From contig NZ_CP115784.1 of NCBI RefSeq assembly GCF_027913215.1, positions 620,001 to 684,000 on the forward strand: a stretch of DNA of 64,000 nt, read 5' to 3'. The DNA is from Paracoccus aerodenitrificans. Lineage in GTDB: Bacteria; Pseudomonadota; Alphaproteobacteria; Rhodobacterales; Rhodobacteraceae. The position numbers and the translations under genes are program-made. Below the pieces are notes generated by a model that had not been told where the DNA came from, did no database searches, and was given only the letters and a program-made list of their open reading frames with translations. Shown one piece after another: positions 55,702-64,000 of this stretch. How positions within the stretch are numbered: position 1 is the stretch's first letter; each line of letters starts with the position of its first letter.

Positions 55702-56026
55702 GACCGCTCCCCTTTGTGGATCGTTGCAGACCCACCTTGGCACATCAGATGCCGTCGGGGGGCGGTCACATCATGTGTGGGTAGCCCCGGTTTTAGCGGG
55801 CTGTCGCCTCGGCTGGCATGATACGATCGAATGCGTCCATGTGTCAGGCCTTTTCGCGAGGCGTGCTGCCTCTTGGCCGGTATGGGATCCGCGGGCTGTG
55901 GTCAAAACATCAAAACGAGCTCGGAGCTCTCCATGTGACCCTGATTTCCCCAACCCCGATCTGGTCGATCGGTTTCATACAAGCTTCAGCTTCTCCCGCA
56001 TTTTCGAGGCGGTGCTGCTGACTTCA
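55702..56026. other. Region between two IS110 genes
   Basis: No gene was seen. Both IS110 elements probably have their ends here, but IS110 elements often lack clear inverted repeats and I could not fix the borders. Confidence 0.4.
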
Positions 56027-57064
56027 TCAGTTTGCCATCAGCGGTCCCCCTCGAAACTCTTCATCCTTCGTTATCATGGCCCACAACATGCGAGCCATCT
56101 TGTTCGCCAACGCGATGGCCGCAAGCATCCGGGGCTTGCGGGCCAGCATACGCCCCAGCCAGGAGTTTTCCGCAGGCGGCTTGATCTTGGCACCGGAGAT
56201 CACTGCCATGGCACCGATGATCAACAATCTTCGGATATCCCGCTGCCCGGATTTGCTCGTGCGACCGAGCCGTTGCTTGCCACCGCTGGAATGTTGTCGT
56301 GGAACGAGGCCAAGCCAGGCCGAAAAATCACGCCCCTGACGGAACGTCTCCATAGGCGGGGCGAAAGCGGCCAATGCCATCGCCGTAACCGGGCCAACCC
56401 CGGGCATCTTCTGCAGCCGGGCAGAGAAAGGCGACCGCTTGCTCGCCGCCGCGATCTGTGCGTCAAGTTCGGCGATCCGTCGGGACAGGTCATCAATCTG
56501 GTCGAAGCAGAGCTGTGCCATATGATGAACGGCCGGAGGGAGGTCTTTCGTCCCATCGTGGCCCGGTTCCAGAGCGGCCCGCAGTTTGTCGATGTTCTCG
56601 CGCCCCTTGCCGGCGATGAGCCCGAACTCGGCGAGATGTCCGCGCAAGGCGTTGATTGTCTGCGTCCGTTGCCCGACCAGAAGATTACGCAGCCGAAAGA
56701 TCATGCCGAGACCCTGCTGCTCCGGTGTCTTCACCTCGACGAAACGCATGGTCGGTCGACTGGCCGCCTCCGCGATGGCCTCGGCATCCGCCATGTCGTT
56801 CTTCTGGTTCTTCAAATACGGCTTGACGAACTTCGGGGCGATCAGGCGCACCTCGTGCCCGATCGGCGCCAACGTCCGCGCCCAATAATGAGCTGTCGCG
56901 CAGGCTTCCATGGCAACGAGACATCCGGGGTGCCTCTGCATGAACGCAAGAAACTGTTTGCGCGACAGCTTCTTGCGAAACACGACTTCGCCTTCCGCTG
57001 TCGCTCCGTGCAGTTGAAAGACCTGCTTCGCCAGGTCAACGCCGATGATCGAGACTTCCTTCAT
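56027..57064 (-). CDS. IS110-family transposase, intact
   Basis: The 345-residue DEDD transposase has SIIGVDLAKQVFQLHGATAE, VAMEACATAHYWAR and QKNDMADAEAIAEAASRPTM in the N-terminal domain. MPGVGPVTAMALAAFAPPME and SAWLGLVPRQHSSGGKQRLG with the conserved Ser lie in the C-terminal domain. ATG 57064 with AGGAGG upstream is the start. No disruption is seen, so it may be active. It differs clearly from its broken neighbour. Confidence 0.92.
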   Translation of the reverse strand: MKEVSIIGVDLAKQVFQLHGATAEGEVVFRKKLSRKQFLAFMQRHPGCLVAMEACATAHYWARTLAPIGHEVRLIAPKFVKPYLKNQKNDMADAEAIAEAASRPTMRFVEVKTPEQQGLGMIFRLRNLLVGQRTQTINALRGHLAEFGLIAGKGRENIDKLRAALEPGHDGTKDLPPAVHHMAQLCFDQIDDLSRRIAELDAQIAAASKRSPFSARLQKMPGVGPVTAMALAAFAPPMETFRQGRDFSAWLGLVPRQHSSGGKQRLGRTSKSGQRDIRRLLIIGAMAVISGAKIKPPAENSWLGRMLARKPRMLAAIALANKMARMLWAMITKDEEFRGGPLMAN

Positions 57065-57160
57065 AGCCAATTCCTCCTGATCCTGTCCGGATCAATCTGG
57101 CACAAGTGCCGTCAGGAGGGGCTACCCAACCCATCATCAGAGCCATGGTCTCCGCCAACT

Positions 57161-57222
57161 TCAATCCGCCGCCTGATCACGCGTCACCAACTTTCGCGCA
57201 TATCTCCGGAGAATATCGAACG
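57161..57222 (-). pseudogene. Distal target-gene fragment left of IS66-B
   Basis: When IS66-B and one target duplication are removed, the nuclease frame at 62509 onward continues as D-A-F-D-I-L-R-R-Y and stops at 57161. The added end (ILRRYARKLVTRDQAAD) does not look like the C-terminus of an endonuclease/exonuclease/phosphatase protein, and rather resembles the start of an ECF sigma factor. The target was therefore already a rearranged gene. Confidence 0.45.
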
Positions 57223-57230
57223 CGTCTTTC
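57223..57230. repeat. 8-bp target duplication, left of IS66-B
   Basis: CGTCTTTC ends at the left terminus of IS66-B and is repeated at 62509-62516 after the right terminus. Confidence 0.93.
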
Positions 57231-57320
57231 GTAAGCGGCGGCCACGCCCCATTGAATTGATGTGTTTCTGACGCCTGACGCGCCTGCGATAGGGTCTGCT
57301 TGAGCAGATGGAGGTTGCGC

Positions 57321-57782
57321 ATGGCGGATGGTGGTGATGGGTTCATGGGCCGGTGCGAGGTTGTCGAACCGCGGCGACGAGGCAAGCGGCGGTGGCCAGC
57401 TGAGTTGAAGGCACGGATTGTTGCCGAGAGCCTTCTGCCGGGTGTCCGGGTTGTCGATGTGGCAGCGCGCTATGACATCCTGCCCCATCACCTGTCAGAT
57501 TGGCGCCGCCATGCCCGGCAAGGTCGGCTGGCACTCCCTGGTGACCTGATGGACGGGCTGACCACATCTTCAGGCTCGGCGGTGGCAGAACCTGCCTTCG
57601 TGCCGCTGTCGATTTTGCCTGAAGCTTCGGATCAGCCGGTGCCCTCAAGAGGCGTTGATGCACAGGGTGGTTCCGGGGTGATGGTGATTGAGGTCGGACG
57701 CGATCTGTTGCTGCGGATTCCCGGCGATGTTGCAGTGGAACGCGCGGCCGCACTGGTGCAGGCGTTGCGAGGGGCGTCGTGA
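57321..57782 (+). CDS. tnpA: IS66-B accessory protein TnpA
   Basis: The 153-residue protein has the Orf1 pattern [40 protein letters not shown] and ends in [17 protein letters not shown] 57321 lies close to a GGAGG-like site; an earlier in-frame start at 57300 is possible. Confidence 0.9.
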   Translation: MADGGDGFMGRCEVVEPRRRGKRRWPAELKARIVAESLLPGVRVVDVAARYDILPHHLSDWRRHARQGRLALPGDLMDGLTTSSGSAVAEPAFVPLSILPEASDQPVPSRGVDAQGGSGVMVIEVGRDLLLRIPGDVAVERAAALVQALRGAS

Positions 57783-58132
57783 TTGTCGCTGGCGGGCGGC
57801 TGCCGATCCTGATCGCGACACGCCCAGTGGACTTTCGCTGCGGGCATAATGCTCTGGCACTGATGGTGCAGACCGAATTGAAGCTGGATCCGTATTCGGG
57901 TGTGACGGTGGTGTTCCGCTCGAAGCGCGGGGACAGGCTGAAGATCCTGGTCTGGGATGGCACCGGCATGGTGCTGATTTACAAGGTATTGGAACATGGC
58001 AGCTTCGCCTGGCCGAAGGTTCAGGATGGGGTGATGCGGGTGTCTCGGGCGCAGGCGGAAGCCCTGTTCGAAGGCTTGGATTGGCGCCGGACAGTTGCGC
58101 GCCGGGTGCAGGCCCCGACTGCGGCAGGATGA
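57779..58132 (+). CDS. tnpB: IS66-B accessory protein TnpB
   Basis: The 117-residue protein contains [40 protein letters not shown] and SFAWPKV. It starts with GTG overlapping the tnpA stop (GTGA). All family features are present. Confidence 0.92.
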   Translation: MIVAGGRLPILIATRPVDFRCGHNALALMVQTELKLDPYSGVTVVFRSKRGDRLKILVWDGTGMVLIYKVLEHGSFAWPKVQDGVMRVSRAQAEALFEGLDWRRTVARRVQAPTAAG

Positions 58133-58190
58133 CTCACCGGGTGAGTTTTGGTGTTGTTTTGTTGGGCTTTCTGTCCCCGATCGGGTAGAA

Positions 58191-59681
58191 ATGCGTATGT
58201 CGCAGACCTTCGATCTCAGTCAATTCCCGGACCTGCCGCCCGAGGTGGTGAAGGCCTTTGCAGCGGTTCAGTTCGAGCTTTCGGTCGAACGTGCGGCGCG
58301 CCAGCATGAAGAGGCGGTGGTGGCCGAGAAGGAGGCCTTCATCACCGAGCTCAAGGAGCTGATCGAGAAGCTGGAAGGCCAGGTTCAGGATTACCGGCGC
58401 GCGAAGTTCGGACCGAAATCGGAAAAGCTGGACCCCGGGCAGCTGGAACTGGCGCTGGAAGACCTGGAAACCGCGATTGCCGAGACGCAGGCGCAAATCG
58501 CCGCTGTCGAAGAAAAGATCGCGGCCAGCGAACGTGATCCCGAGAAGCGCAAGCCGCGCGCCCCTCGCAAGGCGCGGGCGCTGCCCGAAAGCCTGCCGCG
58601 TATCGAGCGCGTGGTCGAACCCGACAGCATTGCCTGCCCCTGCGGCTGCGGCGACATGGTCCGGATCGGCGAAGACCGTAGCGAACGGCTGGATTACATC
58701 CCCGCGCGCTATCAGGTCATCGTTACGGTGCGCCCGAGATACGCCTGTCCCAAGGGGCGCACCGGCGTGGTGCAGGCGAAGGCCCCTGCGCATCTGCTGG
58801 AAGGCAGTTGGCCGACCGAAGCGCTTCTGGCGCAGATTGCCGTCTCCAAGCATTCGGAACACATGCCGTTGAACCGGCAAGCCGTGGTCATGGCCCGGCA
58901 CGGGGTGCCGATCGATCGGTCGGTTCTGGCCGACTGGATGGGCCGGACTGGGGCGCTGATCGCCCCCATAGTCGATCACATGGCCAAGCAGTTGATGACC
59001 GACAGCACGCACCTCTATGTCGATGAAACCACCGCCCCGGTGCTGGATCCAGGTAAGGGCAGGACAAAGACAGGTTATCTCTGGGCAGTGCTGCGCGATG
59101 ATCGTGGCTGGAACGGCCCCGCGCCGCCCGGCGTGGTGTTCCATTACCGGCCCGGGCGAAAGGGCGAATACGCCGCTGAAATCCTCAACGGCTTCAATGG
59201 CACGATCCAGGTCGATGCCTATGGCGCCTATACCCATCTGGCCACGCCGAAACGCACGGGCGGCGATCCGCTGCGGCTGGCATTCTGTTGGGCGCACGGT
59301 CGGCGCAAGCTGATCAAGGCCATACCGAAGAAGGGATCACCCATCGTCGATGAGGCGCTCTTGCGGATCGCCGCCCTCTACAAGATCGAGGAGGCCATCC
59401 GTGGCTCAGACCCGGATCGTCGCATAGCCGTGCGTCAGGAACTGTCCCGCCCGCTGGTCGATGAGTTCTTCGCCTGGCTGGCGGCCCAGGCCGCACGGGT
59501 CTCGCACAAATCCGACCTCGGCGAGGCCATGGCCTACATGCTGAAACGTCAGGATGGCTTCCGGCTGTTTCTCGACGACGGCCGCGTCGACATCGACTCC
59601 AACCTCGTCGAAAACGCCATCCGCAGCCCCGCCGTTGGTTGGTCATTATGCACCCCCTTCGTAAGTGGTTGGAAACATTGA
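58191..59681 (+). pseudogene. tnpC: Main part of tnpC of IS66-B, cut by the recombinase element
   Basis: The transposase frame is undisturbed from ATG 58191. It shows the helical N-terminus, the zinc-binding segment ACPCGCGDMVRIGEDRSERL, the catalytic Asp residues in THLYVDETTAPVLDPGKG and TIQVDAYGAYTHLA, and the Glu in SNLVENAIRSPA. At the Ala codon 59631-59633 the recombinase element begins. The frame then adds VGWSLCTPFVSGWKH and stops at 59681. The DDE triad is thus intact and only the last 68 or so residues are exchanged for a 15-residue tail. Confidence 0.9.
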
Positions 59682-61726
59682 TAGCTGGTCGTCGAGCTTA
59701 GCGCGACACGGGCGTCCTTTTCGTGAAAGGGCGGCTTTGACGGTATCCGAATGCAGGTCAGTTGTCTGTATTTGGTACGGTGCGCCATCGACCACCTGAT
59801 TTGCGGGCAGAATACCGTCCTTTATCAGCTTGCGGATGACGTGATTGGTCACACCGAGCTCTTTCGCCGCCTCGGTCATGGTGCACCACGGGCCATCCTT
59901 GTCGGCAGACAGGTATCCGTGAATATCATTTACACGCCGGATGGATGAAACGCGTTTCGCATTCCAGGTCTTGCCCTGACCAGTCGATATTCCCATTCGG
60001 TTAAGACAGGCAGCGATCGCCTCATCGGACCAGCGTCCCGCCATCTCGCGGATGATCCCCAAAGCCTCTTCACTGGTGCGGGCATTGTGTTCACCGGTCT
60101 TCGGTTTCTTGACACGCAATTCCGTATGCCGGCCGCCTTTCCAGTGGACGACCAAAACGATTTCTCCTGTATGGTCGTCGATATCCGCCACGATGTCTTC
60201 GATCAGTGTCCTGATCAATCTTTGCTTGTCGCGCATGGATGTCGCCGGAGCTGTCCAGGCTGTCTCAAGGTCCTGCGCCAGCCCTTCAAGGCGCGTGACA
60301 TCCACCTCCGGTGCTGCTGCAAAATCCGTATCGAGACGCTGTTCGAAACTGCGAACGCGTCCCAAGGCTTCTTCCCACCGTTTCTCCAGTTCTGATGCGA
60401 TAAGGCGATTATCAGGGTCACAAGCGGCATAGCGTCGTTCCGCCAGGGACGCATCGTATCTGGCTTGCTGCAACTCCATCTCGAGCACCAACCGCTTGTC
60501 TTCGGCCGCTTGGTTCAACATTGCACGTGCTTCGATGGCGGCATCGATGGCAAATGGCGCGACAACCTCGAGAACAGCGTCTGCAATAAGCTTGTCTGGG
60601 CGGAACCCACCGAAGGTGATGCAGCGTTTCTGTCCGAGAAGAAGGTTTGGATTGTCACAGCGGTAGACGGGGCGCGGCGTGCGGCCTGTATAGACCACAT
60701 GCAACCGCCGCCCGCATCTCGCACAGCAGAGGAGACCGGCAAGGAGCGCACCGCCGCCGCGACCGGATTTGCTCCCGCCAGCACGTCCGAAAGCGTTCTT
60801 GGCCAGTTGCGCCTGATTGCGTTCATATTCCTCCCAATCGATATAGCCGACATGGTGATCCCTGATCACAACATCCCAATCTTCAGGGGACTTGCGGTTC
60901 TTGTAGGTGACATGCGCGCGGCCGTCTCGGATTTTTGCTTGCCGCCCGGTCTTACCATAGGCGTAGACCCGGCATAAAACATGTTCTTCAAGACGCTGAT
61001 CACGTTGCGATACCGAATGGGCTGCCATTCGAAACTTGTCAGTCGAATGCCATCGGAGGGTCGAGGAAAGTGAATGCCCTCGCTCGACATCGCCAGAAGA
61101 ACCTGCCGGGCGCTTCCAAGCTCACGGAACCGATGGAAAAGCTGCCGGATGACCTCCTGGATGCGGAGATCGGGATCGAACATCACCCCGGCGTCGCGAT
61201 CCCACAGGTAGCCGATCGGGGGGTATAACGCAGTTCACCCGGCGCGCTTTCGCCCTTGCGGCTTCAACCATGCGCGTGCGCAGGACGCCGAGCTCGAACT
61301 CGCTGATGCTGCCCTTCATGCCAAGAAGCAGCCGGTCATTTGGATGGCGAGGGTCGTAGACGCCGTCATGGTCCACGACACGCGCATCTACCAGGCCGCA
61401 AAGCTCCAGCATATGGTGCAGTCGCGCCATTGCGGGCCAGACGCGACACTTCCAGGCAGAAGACCGCGCCGATCGACCCCGAACAAACATGGCGACGAGC
61501 CGTTCGAAGCGGGGCGGGCCTGACAGCCACTGGCTTGATCACCAAGATCGTCGTCGATGACATCGATCCCGGCAAATCCATACCCGCGGGCCATCTCGAC
61601 AAGATCATATTGCCGACGCTGGCTTTCGAGGTTCGTCATGACCTGGCTCTGCGTCGACTGGCGTACATAAATCACCGCCTGACGCTTCAGCAGTTCCGGT
61701 GGAAACGCGAGGGCCATGTCATTCAT
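59646..61726 (-). pseudogene. Large serine recombinase of copy B, frameshifted
   Basis: The N-terminus with the catalytic Ser (VIYVRQSTQSQVMTNLESQR) is intact from 61726, but after DDDLGDQASGCQARP the frame shifts, returns for HHMLELCGLVDARVVDHDGV, and shifts again near 61220 and 61000. From about 60980 to 59646 the sequence equals copy A. It cannot give a full protein. If this copy moves at all, it would need the recombinase of copy A. Confidence 0.88.
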
Positions 61727-61877
61727 CGCTGTGCCTTTCCGGATCCGATTTTGCTGCGGTCAGGAGCACTTGCGCCAGCGCCGTCACGATCGACCGGTAT
61801 TCCGGTTCCGTCAGCAGTGGCGCCGGTGCCAACGGCAGTGGCAACTGGGTTGGTGTCGGGGATCTGTGATGCGTCAT
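61719..61877 (-). CDS. 52-residue protein of copy B
   Basis: Identical in sequence to the small protein of copy A (MTHHRSPTPTQLPLPLAPAP at the start) and again overlapping the recombinase start by eight bases. It is preserved although the recombinase downstream is broken, which only shows that the copies are recent. Confidence 0.55.
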   Translation of the reverse strand: MTHHRSPTPTQLPLPLAPAPLLTEPEYRSIVTALAQVLLTAAKSDPERHSDE

Positions 61878-62189
61878 TCGGGGCCTCCATGGGTGAGTCG
61901 TCACCCTGGAACCTTCGCCGGAAACCGAGGTGCCGGAGAACCGAATGAAGATCGTAAAGCGCCTCCGTGGACACCACGGGTTCACCAAGATCGAAACCCT
62001 GACATACAGAAGCATCCAGAATCCAGGCGGGTGCAAGGATCGCTATACCTGGATCGCGCTCGAGACCGACATGTTGGCCATCACCGCGACTGAGCGTGCG
62101 GAAAACCTTCACGTCCGAGCCAAAATAGGCATGCCATTGATAATGAACCCGATAAACTTGGCCGACATGGGCAGAATGAACGGGAACTG

Positions 62190-62405
62190 GCCATGAACCG
62201 TCGCAACGCGCTATTCGCCGGCCACGATGAGGGCGGAAAAAACTGGGCCCGCTTCGCCAGCCTGATCGGCTCGTGCAAGATGAATGGTGTCGAACCCTAT
62301 GCCTACCTGCGCGATCTGTTCACGAAACTGGCCAATGGCCATCTCGACAAGGACATCGATGCCCTGATGCCGTGGGCTTACGCCCAGCAGGGCTGGGATG
62401 CATAG
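62190..62405 (+). pseudogene. tnpC: 3' fragment of tnpC of IS66-B
   Basis: The fragment reads MNRRNALFAGHDEGGKNWAR, FASLIGSCKMNGVEPYAYLR and ends DIDALMPWAYAQQGWDA, the IS66 C-terminal element. Removing the recombinase element joins it in frame to the Ala codon at 59631. Confidence 0.9.
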
Positions 62406-62508
62406 GGACCTCGTCTCGTAGTCCCTGACGAGCTACCGACCGTCATCCGCTTCATCCCACCGCGACACCGCGCAAGGGCAAAATCAATGGGGCGTGACCG
62501 CCGCTTAC

Positions 62509-63006
62509 CGTCTTTCCAGGGTTCGAACCCGTTGGTTTCGGACCATTCGTTGAAGTCCCCCGCGATCAGGGCCGTCTCATACTGTCCGTTTGCCAGAACC
62601 TCTCGAATACGCTCCATCTGTTGCAACCGATGGCTTCGCATGAGTCCCAGATGCGTTCCGACGACGACCAGACCTGCGCATCGCGCCAACACGGCTCCGC
62701 GTGGTTCGAGCCCGGGAAGGTCAAGCCTGTCCATCGCCTCTACATCAAAACCATCACACGCGAGAATCGCGTTTCCGTGCCAGCCGAGGCTCACGTCGCT
62801 GCCCGCTGATCGACGATGCGGTAATCCGTTTCTCCCCGGATCATCTCCGGCGGCAAGGCGGCAGATCGCCTGCCCAGACGGCGATCGGCCTCCTGCAAGA
62901 CAACGATGTCGGCATCGACCTCGCGCAGGATGGCGAGAATACGCTCCGGGTCGCGCCTGCGATCCAGTCCGACCGCCTTTCGTATGTTGTAGCTGACAAT
63001 CCTCAT
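62509..63006 (-). pseudogene. Endonuclease/exonuclease/phosphatase-family gene, frameshifted and cut by IS66-B
   Basis: The N-terminus (MRIVSYNIRKAVGLDRRRDP, VDADIVVLQEADRRLG) and the later part (SLGWHGNAILACDGFDVEAM, VVVGTHLGLMRSHRLQQMER, LIAGDFNEWSETNGFEPWKD) are in different frames, with the shift near 62800. IS66-B interrupts the gene after EPWKD; the final catalytic SDH motif is missing. Proteins of this type hydrolyse phosphodiesters of nucleic acids or lipids. The gene is six bases after the phospholipase-D gene, so they formed a pair. Confidence 0.82.
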
Positions 63007-63011
63007 TACTC

Positions 63012-64000
63012 TCAAAGAAGCGGTGCCCAAAGCCGCGCAAGAGGCGAACTGATCCGGATGTGAAGCGGCTGATCGACAAGCGCGCTGATCAGTTCATCGC
63101 TCTGTACAAAATCGTCAGACAGCATGCGCTCCACGTCGGACGCAAAGGCCCCGTCTGCGACGAAGACCATGCTCTCGAAATTGAGCCGGAAGGAACGGTT
63201 GTCGAGGTTCGCGGTCCCGACCGCTGCCAGATCGTCATCCACGAGAATGACCTTCTGGTGCAAAAAGCCGTCGCAATAGCGGAAGAACCGCACGCCTGTT
63301 GCACGCAATTCGTCGAAATAGGCGTGCGAAGCGAGCCACGGCAGATAATGGTCGATCGTGGAGGGGAGCAGAATCCGCACATCCCGACCTGAAAGGGCCG
63401 CAGAGACGAGCGCGGACATGATGTCGGTGTCCGGTACGAAATAGGGCGAGGCGATCCAGATCCTGTCCCGGGCAGCCGTGATCGCGGTGAAGAACATCAG
63501 GCTACCGCTGTCGATCGGGTCTCCGGGCCCCGTTGGCACTAGGGCTGCAAGCGTCGCGTTTTCCGGGTCCGTCGCGTCACCCGCCTCCCATGGCAAATCG
63601 TCCGTCAGCGACTCGCCGCTGGCCCAATGCCAGTCCTCCGCGAAAACGGCTTGTATCTGCCCCGCGACCGGCCCCCGGATCTCGACATGTGTGTCTCTCC
63701 AGCGGCCGAACTGCGGGTCAAGGCCGAGATACTCGTCGCCCACGTTGTGCCCGCCGACAAAGGCCACGTCACCGTCGACGACAACCGTTTTGCGATGATT
63801 ACGAAAGTTGATCTCCAACCGCGATGTTGGACCTCTGGAGTGATCCGGGTTCAGCACGGCGACACCGGCGTCGCGCAATCTGGCGGCCCAGGCCTCCGGC
63901 AGTTTCTGGCTGCCCACCCCGTCATACATCACGCGGACCTTCACGCCGCGCGCGGCGGCAGCAACGAGGTGATCCGCCAAACGCCGTCCAAGCCCGTCGT
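63012..64000 (-). CDS. Cardiolipin synthase/phospholipase D family protein (5' end outside)
   Basis: About 329 codons are visible, and the frame continues past the right edge. Two HKD motifs occur: NHRKTVVVDGDVAFVGGHNV and LHQKVILVDDDLAAVGTANL, followed by DNRSFRLNFE as in bacterial cardiolipin synthases. Such enzymes join phosphatidylglycerol at the inner membrane. The N-terminal membrane helices would be outside the window. Confidence 0.92.
   Translation of the reverse strand, partial: DGLGRRLADHLVAAAARGVKVRVMYDGVGSQKLPEAWAARLRDAGVAVLNPDHSRGPTSRLEINFRNHRKTVVVDGDVAFVGGHNVGDEYLGLDPQFGRWRDTHVEIRGPVAGQIQAVFAEDWHWASGESLTDDLPWEAGDATDPENATLAALVPTGPGDPIDSGSLMFFTAITAARDRIWIASPYFVPDTDIMSALVSAALSGRDVRILLPSTIDHYLPWLASHAYFDELRATGVRFFRYCDGFLHQKVILVDDDLAAVGTANLDNRSFRLNFESMVFVADGAFASDVERMLSDDFVQSDELISALVDQPLHIRISSPLARLWAPLL

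Larger units (their letters stand above)
59633..62191 (-). mobile_element. Serine-recombinase element, copy B, inside IS66-B tnpC
   Basis: This is copy A in inverse orientation relative to the window but in the same orientation relative to tnpC. It is seven bases shorter because of several small indels. The junctions share GC (59631-59632 and 62190-62191). Its recombinase gene is broken. Differences from copy A cluster between about 61190 and 61560, where several single-base losses lie close together. Confidence 0.88.
57231..62508 (+). mobile_element. IS66-family element B carrying a serine-recombinase element
   Basis: The left end GTAAGCGGCGGCCACGCCCC continues ATTGA; the right end at 62484-62508 is its inverted copy with one mismatch in 25 bases. 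Flanks are the direct repeat CGTCTTTC. tnpA, tnpB and tnpC read to the right. Without the 2559-bp recombinase element the IS is about 2719 bp. Its proteins are clearly different from those of IS66-A, so the two elements are separate lineages. Confidence 0.94.

Noticed and set aside
55610..57271. 553-codon plus-strand open frame
   Set aside because: It is antisense to the IS110 transposase at 56027-57064 and crosses element borders.

Overview
This is a GC-rich chromosome or megaplasmid segment from an alphaproteobacterium, most likely Paracoccus or a close Rhodobacteraceae relative. The evidence is a NasC-type assimilatory nitrate reductase, a TRAP transporter beside a beta-oxidation operon, and an alphaproteobacterial SOS box of the form GTTC-N7-GTTC. 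Everything here was read by eye from sequence; no alignment or database search was run.

Layout. 0-2.7 kb: the end of an unidentified gene and a nitrate reductase. 3-6.3 kb: an unrecognised 446-residue protein, a ParE/RHH toxin-antitoxin pair with a palindromic operator, and a two-gene SOS unit (zinc-ribbon protein plus SRAP/YedK-type abasic-site protein) behind a LexA box. 6.9-22 kb: a long minus-strand operon of TRAP transporter, IclR regulator and a complete acyl-CoA degradation set, including both subunits of a PimC/PimD-like dehydrogenase, ETF-quinone oxidoreductase and glutaryl-CoA dehydrogenase. This fits uptake and catabolism of a dicarboxylic acid. 22-25 kb: a membrane protein, a Mu/TniA-type transposase remnant, a resolvase and a 3' fragment of a tRNA-fMet gene. 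25.3-33.6 kb: a copper-resistance island (P1B ATPase, CsoR and its operators, DUF411, cytochrome c, DsbA, DUF305, multicopper oxidase). 33.8-36 kb: integrase remnant, nuclease-like protein and BASS-family transporter.

36.2-53 kb and 62.5-64 kb form a stress island that matches the gene content of the transmissible locus of stress tolerance (tLST, or locus of heat resistance) known from Enterobacteriaceae and Pseudomonas: ClpK/ClpG disaggregase, three Hsp20 proteins, two YfdX proteins, HdeD, thioredoxin and a KefB remnant. It also carries an unusual fusion of an HPF-like domain with sigma-factor-like regions, an NDUFS4-like protein and a broken rhomboid protease. A broken MarR gene and an AT-rich palindrome lie between the two divergent arms.

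The island is heavily invaded by insertion sequences. Two different IS66-family elements, each with a perfect 8-bp target duplication (CGTGGGCA and CGTCTTTC), both carry inside tnpC a nearly identical 2.56-kb element encoding a large serine recombinase. In both cases the junction is the Ala codon seven residues after the catalytic Glu of the transposase, with a GC dinucleotide as the shared core and the same orientation. One recombinase copy is intact, the other is frameshifted. I regard this IS66-targeting serine-recombinase element as the most interesting system in the window. The first IS66 has also split trxC between its start codon and its body.
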